A stretch of 64,000 bases of DNA from Salipiger marinus. GTDB lineage: Bacteria; Pseudomonadota; Alphaproteobacteria; Rhodobacterales; Rhodobacteraceae. Positions 45,294 to 53,151 of this stretch are shown piece after piece; the first letter of the stretch is position 1, and every line of letters starts with the position of its first letter. The DNA lies in contig NZ_FNEJ01000017.1 in assembly GCF_900100085.1 (NCBI RefSeq), positions 46,977-110,976 of the forward strand, in the 5' to 3' direction. Both the position numbers and the translations under genes were made by a program. The notes beneath the pieces are model-generated. The model saw only the letters and a list, made by a program, of their open reading frames with translations. It had not been told where the DNA came from and made no database searches.

Positions 45294-46568
45294 TTGGGCT
45301 ATCTGATCCTCGCCGTCTTCGCCGGCATGTTCCTCATGGGATTTCCCATCGTCCTCGCCATCCTCGTGCCCTCGGCGCTGTATATCTTCCTGAACGGCTT
45401 TCCGGTCGAACTGATCGGGCAGCGCATGACCTATGCGCTGGATTCCTTTCCGCTGGTGGCGGTGCCGGTCTTCATCTTTGTCGGCAACCTGATGAATCAG
45501 GCCGGGGTCACCGCGCGCATCTTCCGCTTTGCCGACACGCTGGTCGGGCGGGTGCCGGGTGGGCTTGCACAGGTGAACATCTTTTCCAGCCTGATCTTTT
45601 CCGGGATGAGCGGCGCGGCGCTCGCCGATGTCGGCGGCCTTGGCAAGATCGAGGTCAAGGCGATGGTCGAACGCGGGTTTTCGCGCGCCTTTTCCGGGGC
45701 GGTCACCGCCGCCTCGGCTGTGGTCGGGCCGATCTTTCCGCCCTCCATCCCGCTTATCATCTATGGCTCGGTCACCGGCGTGTCGATCGTGCAGCTTCTG
45801 CTGGCGGGGATCATCCCGGCCATCGTCTGCGTGCTGATGCTGATGATCACCACCGCCATCATCGCCAAGCGCCGCAACCTGCCGCGCGCCGAACGCTGGT
45901 CGCGCCCTGCCGAGATCCGCGCCGCGCTGATGCCCGCCATCCCTGCCCTGCTGACGCCGGTGCTGCTGGTGGGCGGGATGCTTCTGGGCTGGTTCACGCC
46001 CACCGAAGCCGCCTCCGTCACGGTGTTCTACGTGATCTTCATCAGCGCCGTCATCTATCGCGAACTGACCGGAGCCCATATCCTTTATGCCGCGTACGAG
46101 ACGATCAAGAGCACCGCCGCCATCCTGATCATCGTCTCCGCCGCCGCCCTCTTCGGCTGGATCCTTGCCATCGAACAGATCCCGCAGAGCTTTGCGGCGG
46201 CGTTGACCTCGGTCTCGCAGGATCCGGTGATGCTGCTCCTGATCGTCAACCTGATCCTGCTGATCAGCGGCATGTTCCTTGACAGCACCACCGCGACGCT
46301 GCTGATCATCCCGATCATCGCGGGGCCGCTGCATGCCACCGGGGTCGATCCGGTGCATCTGGGGATTGTCGCGATCTTCAACCTGATGCTGGGGCTGGTG
46401 ACCCCGCCCATGGGGCTGTCGCTGTTCCTGATCACCGACATCGCGCAGGTGTCGATGCGGGCGATCCTTCGGGCGGTGATGCCGCTTTATATCCCGCTTC
46501 TGGTCACGCTGGCGCTGCTGACGCTGGTGCCGGAACTGTCCCTCTTTCTTCCCAAGATGATCCGCTAA
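45294..46568 (+). CDS. dctM: TRAP transporter large permease DctM
   Basis: 424 residues from a TTG at 45294 preceded by GAGGT; the frame is open upstream to 45216 but the DctM homology begins at GYLILAVFAGMFLMGFP. The length fits the family (about 425-430). Conserved blocks include SGAALADVGGLGKIEVKAM and PPSIPLIIYGSVTGVSI. It is the sodium-coupled transport subunit for the acid bound by DctP. The gene is followed 18 bases later by the RpiB-like isomerase gene. Confidence 0.88.
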   Translation: MGYLILAVFAGMFLMGFPIVLAILVPSALYIFLNGFPVELIGQRMTYALDSFPLVAVPVFIFVGNLMNQAGVTARIFRFADTLVGRVPGGLAQVNIFSSLIFSGMSGAALADVGGLGKIEVKAMVERGFSRAFSGAVTAASAVVGPIFPPSIPLIIYGSVTGVSIVQLLLAGIIPAIVCVLMLMITTAIIAKRRNLPRAERWSRPAEIRAALMPAIPALLTPVLLVGGMLLGWFTPTEAASVTVFYVIFISAVIYRELTGAHILYAAYETIKSTAAILIIVSAAALFGWILAIEQIPQSFAAALTSVSQDPVMLLLIVNLILLISGMFLDSTTATLLIIPIIAGPLHATGVDPVHLGIVAIFNLMLGLVTPPMGLSLFLITDIAQVSMRAILRAVMPLYIPLLVTLALLTLVPELSLFLPKMIR

Positions 46569-46586
46569 CCCCGAAAGGAAATCTTC

Positions 46587-47039
46587 ATGAAACTTGTCAT
46601 TGGAAGCGACCACGCCGGCTTTCCGCTCAAGGCCTCGGTCATCGAATTCGTGCGCGGCCTTGGCCATGAGGTGAGCGATGTCGGATCCTACGACCCCGCC
46701 CCCGTCGATTTCCCGGTGATTTCGGGCAAGGTTTGCGACGCGGTGCTGGACGGGTCGGCGGAACGCGGGCTGCTGGTCTGCGGCACCGGCGTTGGGGCCG
46801 TGATCGCGGCGAACAAGCGCGCGGGGATCCGCGCCTCCATCGGGCATGACGCGCATTCCGCGCATCAGGGGGTGGAGCATGACGATGTCAACGTGATGTG
46901 CATCGGCGCGCAGATCGTTGGCCCGTGGCTGGCCCGCGATCTGGTTCAGGCGTTTGTCGAGGCGAAATTCGATGCAACCGACGATCACGTGCGCCGGGTC
47001 AACATGCTGCACGAGCTTGACCGGCAGCGCGGAGCCTGA
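46587..47039 (+). CDS. RpiB/LacAB-family sugar-phosphate isomerase
   Basis: 150 residues. The N-terminal IGSDHAGFPLK, catalytic-Cys loop VCGTGVG and the HDAHSAHQGVEHDDVN segment identify RpiB/LacA/LacB-type isomerases, which interconvert aldose and ketose phosphates. Relatives act on ribose-5-P, galactose-6-P or tetrulose phosphates. It lies at the end of the TRAP operon and ahead of a lactonase-like hydrolase, so it belongs to the catabolic route of the imported compound rather than to the central pentose phosphate pathway. Confidence 0.86.
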   Translation: MKLVIGSDHAGFPLKASVIEFVRGLGHEVSDVGSYDPAPVDFPVISGKVCDAVLDGSAERGLLVCGTGVGAVIAANKRAGIRASIGHDAHSAHQGVEHDDVNVMCIGAQIVGPWLARDLVQAFVEAKFDATDDHVRRVNMLHELDRQRGA

Positions 47040-47043
47040 CCAC

Positions 47044-47943
47044 GTGCAGATCGTCGACGCCCATCAGCATTTCTGGGATCTGGCGCGGAATTACCACCCG
47101 TGGCTCTGCGACGCCGAGCCGATCCCGTTCCGCTATGGCGATTATTCGGCCCTGCGGCGCAGCTATCTGCCCGCCGACTATCGCGCCGATGCCGGGCGGT
47201 TCGAGGTTGTGGGATCGGTCTATGTCGAGGCGGAGTTTGATCCCGGCGATCCCATGGGCGAAGTGGACTGGGTGACAGCGGTGCACGACACCTCCGGCCT
47301 GCCATCGGTCATCGTGGCGCAAGCCTGGCTTGACCGCGCGGATTGTGGCGAGGTGCTGGGGGCCTATGGTGCGCATCCACTGGTGCGGGGCATCCGGCAC
47401 AAACCCCGCGCCGCGGCGACGCCCGATCAGGCACGGCGCGGCGCCGAGGGGTCGATGGACGATCCGGCATGGCGCGCAGGTTATGCGCTGCTGTCCGCCT
47501 ACGGGCTGTCCTTTGATCTGCAGACCCCGTGGTGGCATCTGGAGGCCGCCACGGATCTGGCGCGCGATTTCCCGCAGACTCAGATCATTCTCAACCATAC
47601 CGGCCTGCCCTCGGACCACGACCGGGCAGCGCTGCACCGCTGGCAGGAGGCGCTGCAGCGCCTCGCCTCCTGCCCCAATGTCGCGGTGAAAATCTCCGGT
47701 CTGGGACAGCCCGGCCAGCCATGGCGCGCGGAAGACAACCGCGACATCGTGCTGGAGACCATCGCGGCGTTTTCGCCAGAGCGCGTCATGTTCGCGTCGA
47801 ATTTCCCGGTCGACTCCCTCGTCGCCCGGTTCGAGACGATCTTCGAGGGCTTCGACACCATCACCCGCGGGTTTTCCGAAACAGAGCGCAGCGCGATGTT
47901 CCGGGACACCGGCCGCCGCATCTACCGCATGGAGGAAAGATGA
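47044..47943 (+). CDS. Amidohydrolase, sugar-lactonase-like (COG3618)
   Basis: 299 residues from the GTG at 47044; GGAG overlaps the end of the isomerase gene. Metal ligands are in VDAHQHFWD, RHKPRAA, NHTGLP and the C-terminal MFASNFPVD. It is the same family as the fuconolactonase-like protein at 33450-34280 and probably opens a sugar lactone or similar cyclic ester. It overlaps the next gene by ATGA. Confidence 0.84.
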   Translation: MQIVDAHQHFWDLARNYHPWLCDAEPIPFRYGDYSALRRSYLPADYRADAGRFEVVGSVYVEAEFDPGDPMGEVDWVTAVHDTSGLPSVIVAQAWLDRADCGEVLGAYGAHPLVRGIRHKPRAAATPDQARRGAEGSMDDPAWRAGYALLSAYGLSFDLQTPWWHLEAATDLARDFPQTQIILNHTGLPSDHDRAALHRWQEALQRLASCPNVAVKISGLGQPGQPWRAEDNRDIVLETIAAFSPERVMFASNFPVDSLVARFETIFEGFDTITRGFSETERSAMFRDTGRRIYRMEER

Positions 47944-48833
47944 CCGCCGACACCAACCGCCCCCGCGTGGGATTTGTGGGACTGGGCATCATGGGGGCGC
48001 CGATGGTGCGCCGCCTGCTGTCGCAGGGCTTTCAGGTCACCGTCTGGAATCTGGAACCCGAGCGCGCCGAAGAGGTGGTGCCCCATGGCGCGCTCTGGGC
48101 CGAGAGCCCCGCAGAGGTGCGCGCCGCAAGCGATATTCTGGCCATGTGCGTGCTCCATGCCGAGGCGGTGCGCAACTGCTGTTTCGGCCCCGGCGGCTTT
48201 GACAAGGCGTCGGGCGGCGCCGACCTGATCGTCGATTTCTCCACCGTGCCGCCCGATGACACCCGCGACATTGCCGCCCAGATGGCGGGCGCGGGCCTTG
48301 CATGGATCGACGCGCCGGTGTCCGGCGGGCCGGATCCGGCGGAAACCGGCACGCTGACGGCGATGCTGGGCGGCACTCCAGACGATGTGGCCCGGGCAGG
48401 CCCCCTGCTGGAGGCCCTGACCCGCACCGCGACCCTGCTGGGGCCGCTTGGCGCGGGACAGGTGGCCAAGACGCTCAATCAGGCGATTGTCGGCACCAAT
48501 TACGTGCTGATGGCCGAGGTTCTGACGCTGGCGCGCGCCGCCGGGATCGATCCCGCGCGTCTGCCCGAAGCCTTGGCCGGGGGGCTGGCGGATTCGCAGA
48601 TCCTGCAGCGGACCTATCGCCAGATGGTCGCGGCGGAGTTTGACCCGCCCAAGGCCTTTGCCCGGCAGCTGGCCAAGGACATGAAGGCGCTTGGCAGCTT
48701 CGTGTCCGATCAGGGCGGCGACATGCCGCTGATCGCCCGCGCCATCGAGACCTATGTGGCCTATGCCGAGGATGGCAACGCCCTGTCCGATGCCGCAGCC
48801 ATCAGCGCCTATTACGCGCGGACCCGGTCCTGA
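47940..48833 (+). CDS. Beta-hydroxyacid dehydrogenase (3-hydroxyisobutyrate/tartronate semialdehyde reductase family)
   Basis: 297 residues from the ATG at 47940; the frame is open upstream to 47529 but that part overlaps the lactonase gene. The NAD(P) motif GLGIMG is at 14-19, the substrate-binding DAPVSGGP at about 124-131 and the catalytic Lys177 in GQVAKTLNQ. It reversibly oxidises a beta-hydroxyacid or reduces a semialdehyde. It is the last plus-strand gene of the TRAP operon and is followed by a strong convergent hairpin. Confidence 0.88.
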   Translation: MTADTNRPRVGFVGLGIMGAPMVRRLLSQGFQVTVWNLEPERAEEVVPHGALWAESPAEVRAASDILAMCVLHAEAVRNCCFGPGGFDKASGGADLIVDFSTVPPDDTRDIAAQMAGAGLAWIDAPVSGGPDPAETGTLTAMLGGTPDDVARAGPLLEALTRTATLLGPLGAGQVAKTLNQAIVGTNYVLMAEVLTLARAAGIDPARLPEALAGGLADSQILQRTYRQMVAAEFDPPKAFARQLAKDMKALGSFVSDQGGDMPLIARAIETYVAYAEDGNALSDAAAISAYYARTRS

Positions 48834-48840
48834 CCCCCTG

Positions 48841-48867
48841 CCCCGGGCGGCGGCACCGTGCCGCCCG
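48841..48867. terminator. Convergent terminator hairpin
   Basis: CCCCGGGCGGCA at 48841-48852 pairs with TGCCGCCCGGGG at 48856-48867, a 12-bp stem with a 3-base loop, between the converging beta-hydroxyacid dehydrogenase and Fe-ADH genes. It is likely bidirectional. Confidence 0.65.
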
Positions 48868-48877
48868 GGGATCAGGC

Positions 48878-49996
48878 TCAGGCGGCATCTTCGAGGATGG
48901 CAAGGTAATCGGCCCCGTCGAAGGGCACCGGGTTTGTCGCGGCGGAATGATCCTTCAGCGCCGCCTGCACCACGTCCTGCCACTGGCTGCCGTCAAATCC
49001 GACCTCGCCGAGCGTCTTGGGCAGGTTCAGCCGCGCCACCAGAGCGGCAAAGAAGGCGGGCACGTCGCCATCGGCAATCCCCAGCCGCGCGCTGATCGCC
49101 GCATATTTCGCCTCGCAGGCCGCCGCATTGCGCCGCAGCACCGGCGCCAGCAGGATACCGTTGAGCGTGCCGTGATGCGGATTGATCTGCTTGTAAGCGC
49201 CCAAAGGATGCGACAGGGCGTGGATGGCCCCCAGCCCCTTCTGAAAGCACAGCCCGCCCTGCAGCGAGGCCATCATCATGCCGCTGCGCGCCTCGGCATC
49301 CTGCGGCGCCAGCACCGCCCGTTCGATATGGGTGACGGCGCGCTGCAGCCCGTCCAGCGCGATGGCATCGGCCACCGGATTGTCGCGGGGGCTGAGGAAG
49401 GTTTCCACGCAATGGCTGATCGCGTCGATGCCGGTGGCGGCGGTCAGCCCGGCGGGCAGGCCATGGGTCAGATCCGGGTCGCAGATCGCCAGTTTGGGGA
49501 TGAGATGCGGCGAGATCAGCCCGACCTTGCGCCCGTCCTGCAGGGTCAGCAGCGCGGCGCGCCCGACCTCGCTGCCGGTGCCCGCCGTGGTGGGAATGGC
49601 GATGACCGGCACGATCTCTCCGATCCGGGCGACGCCGCCGTCGATGGCCGCATAGCTGGCCAGCGCCCCCTTGTGGGTGACCAGCAGGCCCACCGCCTTG
49701 GCCAGATCGATGGGAGAGCCGCCGCCCATGGCGATAAGGCTGTCACAGCCTTCGCGCCGATAGAGCGTCGCCGCCTCCTGCGCCGCCTCCTCGGTCGGAT
49801 TGCCGGGCGTGCCGTCAAAGACGGGAAGGCCCGCAGGCAACTCCGCCTGCAGCCGGTCCAGCAGACCGGCGGCGACGATGCCCCGGTCGGTGACGATCAG
49901 CGGGCGCCTGCCGCCGAGCGTGTCCAGACAGGATGCCACGCGCGCAAGGCTGCCGGCGCCGAATTCGATCTGCGTCAGATAGGTGATAGTGGCCAA
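48878..49996 (-). CDS. Iron-containing alcohol dehydrogenase, paralog of the one at 26.1 kb
   Basis: 372 residues from a TTG at 49996, which has GAGGGAGGGC upstream and puts YLTQIEFGAG at the family start; the frame is open further to 50122. The cofactor motif is AMGGGSPIDLAKAV, and the metal ligands are in GIDAISHCVE and GLGAIHALSHPLGA. It is clearly related to the 26096-27250 product. It is transcribed with the enolase-family dehydratase upstream (41 bases). A role in reducing a semialdehyde or aldehyde released from the sugar acid is inferred. Confidence 0.85.
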   Translation of the reverse strand: MATITYLTQIEFGAGSLARVASCLDTLGGRRPLIVTDRGIVAAGLLDRLQAELPAGLPVFDGTPGNPTEEAAQEAATLYRREGCDSLIAMGGGSPIDLAKAVGLLVTHKGALASYAAIDGGVARIGEIVPVIAIPTTAGTGSEVGRAALLTLQDGRKVGLISPHLIPKLAICDPDLTHGLPAGLTAATGIDAISHCVETFLSPRDNPVADAIALDGLQRAVTHIERAVLAPQDAEARSGMMMASLQGGLCFQKGLGAIHALSHPLGAYKQINPHHGTLNGILLAPVLRRNAAACEAKYAAISARLGIADGDVPAFFAALVARLNLPKTLGEVGFDGSQWQDVVQAALKDHSAATNPVPFDGADYLAILEDAA

Positions 49997-50036
49997 AATC
50001 GGGCCCTCCCTCGATGAGTGGATATGTCGTCGCGGA

Positions 50037-51140
50037 TCAGGCAAGCCGGTATTTTTCGGCGGCCTCGGGATCGATCTCCAGCCCCAGCCCGGGCGCTTCC
50101 GGCGGTTCCAGATAGACGCCATCCGCCTCCACCCGTTCGGAAATCCGCGGGCCGCTGAACAGCAGCGTCTGAATCCCCAGCAGCGCGTTGTCGAGCTTGA
50201 AATATTCCAGCCATTTCACGCTCTGCAGCCCGCAGGCAAGGTGGATGTGGATCGGCTGCAGGTTCCATGGCGACACGATGCGCCCGTTTGCCACCGCGTG
50301 ATCGTGGATCCGCATCCATTCGGTGATGCCGCCGCAGATCGCCGCATTGGGCTGGGCGATGTCGATGCCGTCAAAGCCGATCAGCGCCTGATATTCGTGC
50401 AGCGAGGTATGCTGTTCGCCCCCGGCGATATGCACGCCCCCTGCCCTTTCCCGCACGGCGCGATACCCGGCAAAATCCTCCGGCTGCACCGGCTCCTCCA
50501 GCCAGAACAGATTGTGCCGCTCCCATTTGCGCAGCTGCTGGATTGCCGTGTCGGCATCCCATGTGCCGTTCACATCGACCATCAGCAGCACGTCCTTGCC
50601 GATGGCTTCGCGCACGGCGGCCACCCGGGCATCGGCTTCCTGCAGGGTGACATGGCTGCGGGCGCCCCGGATCTTGAGCGCGCGATGCCCGTCGCGGACA
50701 TAAGATGCCGCGCGCTCGGCCAGCGCGTCGGGCGGCATGTGATGGGCGCAGTTGATATAGGTCGGCACCATGTCGCGATGCCCGCCGATCAGCTGCGCCA
50801 GAGTCGCGCCCGAGGCCCGCGCCTTCAGATCCCAGATCGCAAAATCGAGCGCAGAGATGCAGACCCGCACGATGCCCTCGCCGCCCCGCCGCGGAATGGT
50901 GCGGAACATCTTGTCCCACAGGTCCCGGTGCAGCATGGCGTTCTGGCCGATGATCTGCGGCAGCAGCACATTGGCGATCAGATCGCGGAAGATATGGCCC
51001 ACCCCGCGCGGTGCGCTGGCAAAGCCGGTGCCGGTCAACCCGCCTTCCGTCACCAGTTCGACCACGACGATCTCGCCGATATAGGCATCGCCCGCGTCCC
51101 CCCCATAAGCCGCCACCTTGGCATCCACGATGTTCAGCAT
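50037..51140 (-). CDS. Enolase-superfamily sugar-acid dehydratase (mandelate-racemase-like)
   Basis: 367 residues from the ATG at 51140 (GGGAGAG upstream). The N-terminal capping domain covers about 1-125. The barrel carries RALKIRGARS (KxR where most of this subgroup has KxK), metal ligands in VDVNGTWD, WLEEPVQPED and AGGEQHTS, and a late His in VSPWNLQPIHIHLACG. The family dehydrates aldonates or aldarates to 2-keto-3-deoxy acids. It could supply the dehydratase that the fucose-type cluster at 26-34 kb lacks, but it is more directly tied to the TRAP regulon through a shared operator. The exact substrate is unknown. Confidence 0.85.
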   Translation of the reverse strand: MLNIVDAKVAAYGGDAGDAYIGEIVVVELVTEGGLTGTGFASAPRGVGHIFRDLIANVLLPQIIGQNAMLHRDLWDKMFRTIPRRGGEGIVRVCISALDFAIWDLKARASGATLAQLIGGHRDMVPTYINCAHHMPPDALAERAASYVRDGHRALKIRGARSHVTLQEADARVAAVREAIGKDVLLMVDVNGTWDADTAIQQLRKWERHNLFWLEEPVQPEDFAGYRAVRERAGGVHIAGGEQHTSLHEYQALIGFDGIDIAQPNAAICGGITEWMRIHDHAVANGRIVSPWNLQPIHIHLACGLQSVKWLEYFKLDNALLGIQTLLFSGPRISERVEADGVYLEPPEAPGLGLEIDPEAAEKYRLA

Positions 51141-51176
51141 CTCTCCACTCTCCCTGCGCCGCGTCATCATTTGCAT

Positions 51177-51190
51177 TTGGCATACAATAA
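51177..51190. promoter_or_regulatory. Operator copy 3 (GCATACAA core) before the enolase-family gene
   Basis: TTGGCATACAATAA at 51177-51190 shares GCATACAAnAAT (51180-51192) with the operators at 42642-42659 and 43519-43536. It lies 37-50 bases upstream of the enolase-family start on the minus strand, within the expected promoter. Confidence 0.6.
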
Positions 51191-51268
51191 TTTCGGATAG
51201 CTTCGGAGTGCAACACGCAAAATTTCATTTATTATCAGTAGCTGAACGTTAACTCTTAGAAAGATAAT

Positions 51269-51288
51269 GATTCTGGAATTCCAAAATG
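51269..51288. promoter_or_regulatory. Near-copy of the tctC-upstream palindrome
   Basis: On the minus strand this reads CATTTTGGAATTCCAGAATC, matching the palindrome at 36651-36670 in 17 of 20 positions. The surrounding 51160-51300 stretch is strongly A/T-rich and intergenic. Otherwise the 51141-51437 gap holds only the promoter and the terminator described separately. Confidence 0.5.
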
Positions 51289-51374
51289 CCGCAAAGCCGC
51301 GCCCGAACTGACTGCCGCCCTCCCCCTGCCACCGCCTTGGCGGGATGGAGCTGCCGCACTGGGCCTCAACCCGG

Positions 51375-51405
51375 AACAACAAAGGCCGCCCCCTGCGGAG
51401 CGGCC
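51375..51405 (-). terminator. Intrinsic terminator after the PRC-barrel gene
   Basis: Read on the minus strand, GGCCGC (51405-51400) and GCGGCC (51389-51384) form a stem, followed by TTTGTTGTT (51383-51375). It is the clearest Rho-independent terminator of a protein gene in the window and lies about 30 bases after the PRC-barrel stop. Confidence 0.7.
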
Positions 51406-51437
51406 CTGTCTTCGGTCAGATGTATGTGTCCGGCGGA

Positions 51438-51947
51438 TCAGCCGTTGTCGTCGACCCGCACCTCTGTCGCCGTCCGCAGCGCTGCGGCGAATTCATCTTC
51501 GGACATGTTCAGGACCAGTTCTTCGTCCGCATTCACCGACAGGCGGTTCACCGAAACGGCGGCGTTTTCGATCGCGCGGTCGTCCGCGCCTTCCATTTCG
51601 CCATCAAGGTCGATGATCACGCGGCTGCCGGTCATGTCCCGCTTGGACACGGTGCCGATCACCTCGCCGTCGCTGCTGCGCACCACGGCGTCATTGGTGA
51701 GTGCGGCATCCAGCTGCGCAGACACATCCGACGCGGCGCTGTAGGCGTCATCGGCACCCACGGCTTCCACCCCGGCCTGCGCGGCATCGGTGGCGCTTTC
51801 GCCAATGGCATAGGCGGTGTCTGCGATGGCGCCCGCAGCTTCGGACGCCTGTTCGCTGACGCTGGCCCGGTCATCGGCCTGCGCTGCGGCGCCAGCAAAA
51901 ACGAGGGTCAGGGCGGTTGTGGTGGTGGCAAGAAAACGCTTGGTCAT
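51438..51947 (-). CDS. Secreted PRC-barrel domain protein
   Basis: 169 residues from the ATG at 51947 with GGAGG upstream; the frame continues to 52223 without a start signal. The Sec signal is cleaved near AAAQA (about 20-24). An Ala/Asp/Glu-rich helical region (about 25-85) is followed by a PRC-barrel-like domain (VVRSSDGEVIGTVSKRD ... VIIDLDGEM ... ENAAVSVNRLSV). Such acidic periplasmic PRC proteins are common in Rhodobacterales; function unknown. It is a single-gene unit with its own terminator. Confidence 0.78.
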   Translation of the reverse strand: MTKRFLATTTTALTLVFAGAAAQADDRASVSEQASEAAGAIADTAYAIGESATDAAQAGVEAVGADDAYSAASDVSAQLDAALTNDAVVRSSDGEVIGTVSKRDMTGSRVIIDLDGEMEGADDRAIENAAVSVNRLSVNADEELVLNMSEDEFAAALRTATEVRVDDNG

Positions 51948-52083
51948 TTTCCGGTTCCTCCGTCTTGATCTGCATCGGTCCCGTCTTCGGGTCTCGTTTC
52001 TCAATGCAGAGCGGAGGGTTGGGGTTCCGACCTGTCTTGCCTGCCCCCTCGTCACCCAGATGCAATGGCGCCCCCTGCCCGGC

Positions 52084-52386
52084 TCAGATCTCGCGCAGAT
52101 AGGCCCAGGACACGAAGCCTTCGAGCCCGGGCGCGCGGTCCAGCGCCACCCGGCACCAGCGCGTTCCGCCGGTCTGCGTGCAGTCCTGCAGCCGCAACAC
52201 GGTGCCGTTAGGCAGACCGACATAGGTTTCGAACCCGGTCCCCGGCCCGCCGCGCAGCTTCAGGAAATCGCCCTCTTCGACGCCATGGACTTCGTAGCGC
52301 GCGCCCAGGGCTCCGGCGCCGGGCGCAGTGCCCGCACAGCCTGCCAGCATGCTCAGGGCCAGAACGCTTGCGATGATCTTCTGCAT
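52084..52386 (-). CDS. Small lipoprotein with SH3-like domain
   Basis: 100 residues. The lipobox LAGC at 14-17 makes Cys17 the lipidation site. The rest is a bacterial SH3-like domain (LKLRGGPGTGFETYVGLPNGT, RWCRVAL, GFVSWAYL), typically a peptidoglycan-binding or protein-interaction module. It is probably attached to the outer membrane. It appears monocistronic. Confidence 0.8.
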   Translation of the reverse strand: MQKIIASVLALSMLAGCAGTAPGAGALGARYEVHGVEEGDFLKLRGGPGTGFETYVGLPNGTVLRLQDCTQTGGTRWCRVALDRAPGLEGFVSWAYLREI

Positions 52387-52499
52387 GGGGCTCTCCTGCT
52401 TCTTGCCTGTGCGGCGGGTCTAGTCGGATGCGCGGCTTGATGGAATGCCCTGTCAGGCCAGCGCGGGATTGCATCTTGGGTATGGGCGCGCAGGAGAGG

Positions 52500-52814
52500 T
52501 CAGTCCAGCGCGTCCAGCAGCCTGTGCCAGTCCTGACGTCCGCCAAGCACGCGCAGCACATCCAGATGGCGGTCGGCGATGCGGTAGATCACCAGATGGG
52601 GCCCGGTGGGATGGATGCGAACCGGGGGAGAAAACTCGTCCCGTTCGCGGGCGATCAGGGGCATTTCGCGCAGAAGCTCAAAAGCAGCCAGAAGCCCGTC
52701 AAGGTATCGGTCCGCTTGTTCGGGCGACCATGTCTCTGCGCCAAACCGCCAGATGTCTTCCAGATCGGCCTGCGCCTTCGGACGAAGCCTGATCCCTGTC
52801 AGGTCATCCGCCAT
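52500..52814 (-). CDS. RelE/ParE-family toxin
   Basis: 104 residues from the ATG at 52814 (the frame is open to 52853). The ParE/RelE pattern is clear: RLRPKAQADLEDIWRFGAETWS, a YLDGLLAAFELL helix, then HLVIYRIADRHLDVLRVLGGRQDW. ParE-type members poison DNA gyrase. It overlaps the antitoxin gene by 11 bases in the usual antitoxin-toxin order and sits just downstream of repC, so it probably serves as a plasmid-stabilising addiction module. Confidence 0.87.
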   Translation of the reverse strand: MADDLTGIRLRPKAQADLEDIWRFGAETWSPEQADRYLDGLLAAFELLREMPLIARERDEFSPPVRIHPTGPHLVIYRIADRHLDVLRVLGGRQDWHRLLDALD

Positions 52815-53046
52815 AGGTGCGGCGCATCCGGTCCTTGAAGGCGGTCGCGTCAAAGGGCTGAGCTTCGCCGCTTTCGATCCCGTCGCTGATGGCGGCCTGC
52901 AGCTGGGCGACCGCGCGGGCGCGGTCCTGATCGCGGCGGATCAGATGACGCACATAGTCGCTGGCATTGCTGAAGCTGCCATCGCGGGCGCGCTCCTCCA
53001 CCCAGGCTTTCATCGGGTCCGGGATCGACACGTTCATCGTTGCCAT
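52804..53046 (-). CDS. ParD-like antitoxin (ribbon-helix-helix)
   Basis: 80 residues from the ATG at 53046 (the frame is open much further upstream into repC). MATMNVSIPDPMKAWVEE starts the ribbon-helix-helix DNA-binding domain; FSNASDYVRHLIRRD is the typical CC2985/ParD signature. The acidic C-terminal tail (about 50-80) would wrap the toxin. It precedes and overlaps the toxin gene, and the pair lies 90 bases from the parS-like site at the end of repC. Confidence 0.87.
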   Translation of the reverse strand: MATMNVSIPDPMKAWVEERARDGSFSNASDYVRHLIRRDQDRARAVAQLQAAISDGIESGEAQPFDATAFKDRMRRTYGG

Positions 53047-53135
53047 CACATATCTCCCATGGATCGGGCGTGCCCTGAATATGGCAATCCTTGTCATGTC
53101 CGTCCAGTCTTCATGAGGGGCAGGGCAAAGCAAAA

Positions 53136-53151
53136 GTTGACAGCTGTCAAC
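53136..53151. promoter_or_regulatory. parS centromere site 1 (at the end of repC)
   Basis: GTTGACAGCTGTCAAC is a perfect 16-bp palindrome that fits the repABC-plasmid parS pattern GTTNNCNGCNGNNAAC. It overlaps the repC stop codon. An identical copy is at 54251-54266. Confidence 0.8.

Noticed and set aside
46587..47039. Housekeeping ribose-5-phosphate isomerase B
   Set aside because: It is embedded in a TRAP/lactonase operon on a plasmid-type replicon, so a dedicated catabolic isomerase is more likely.
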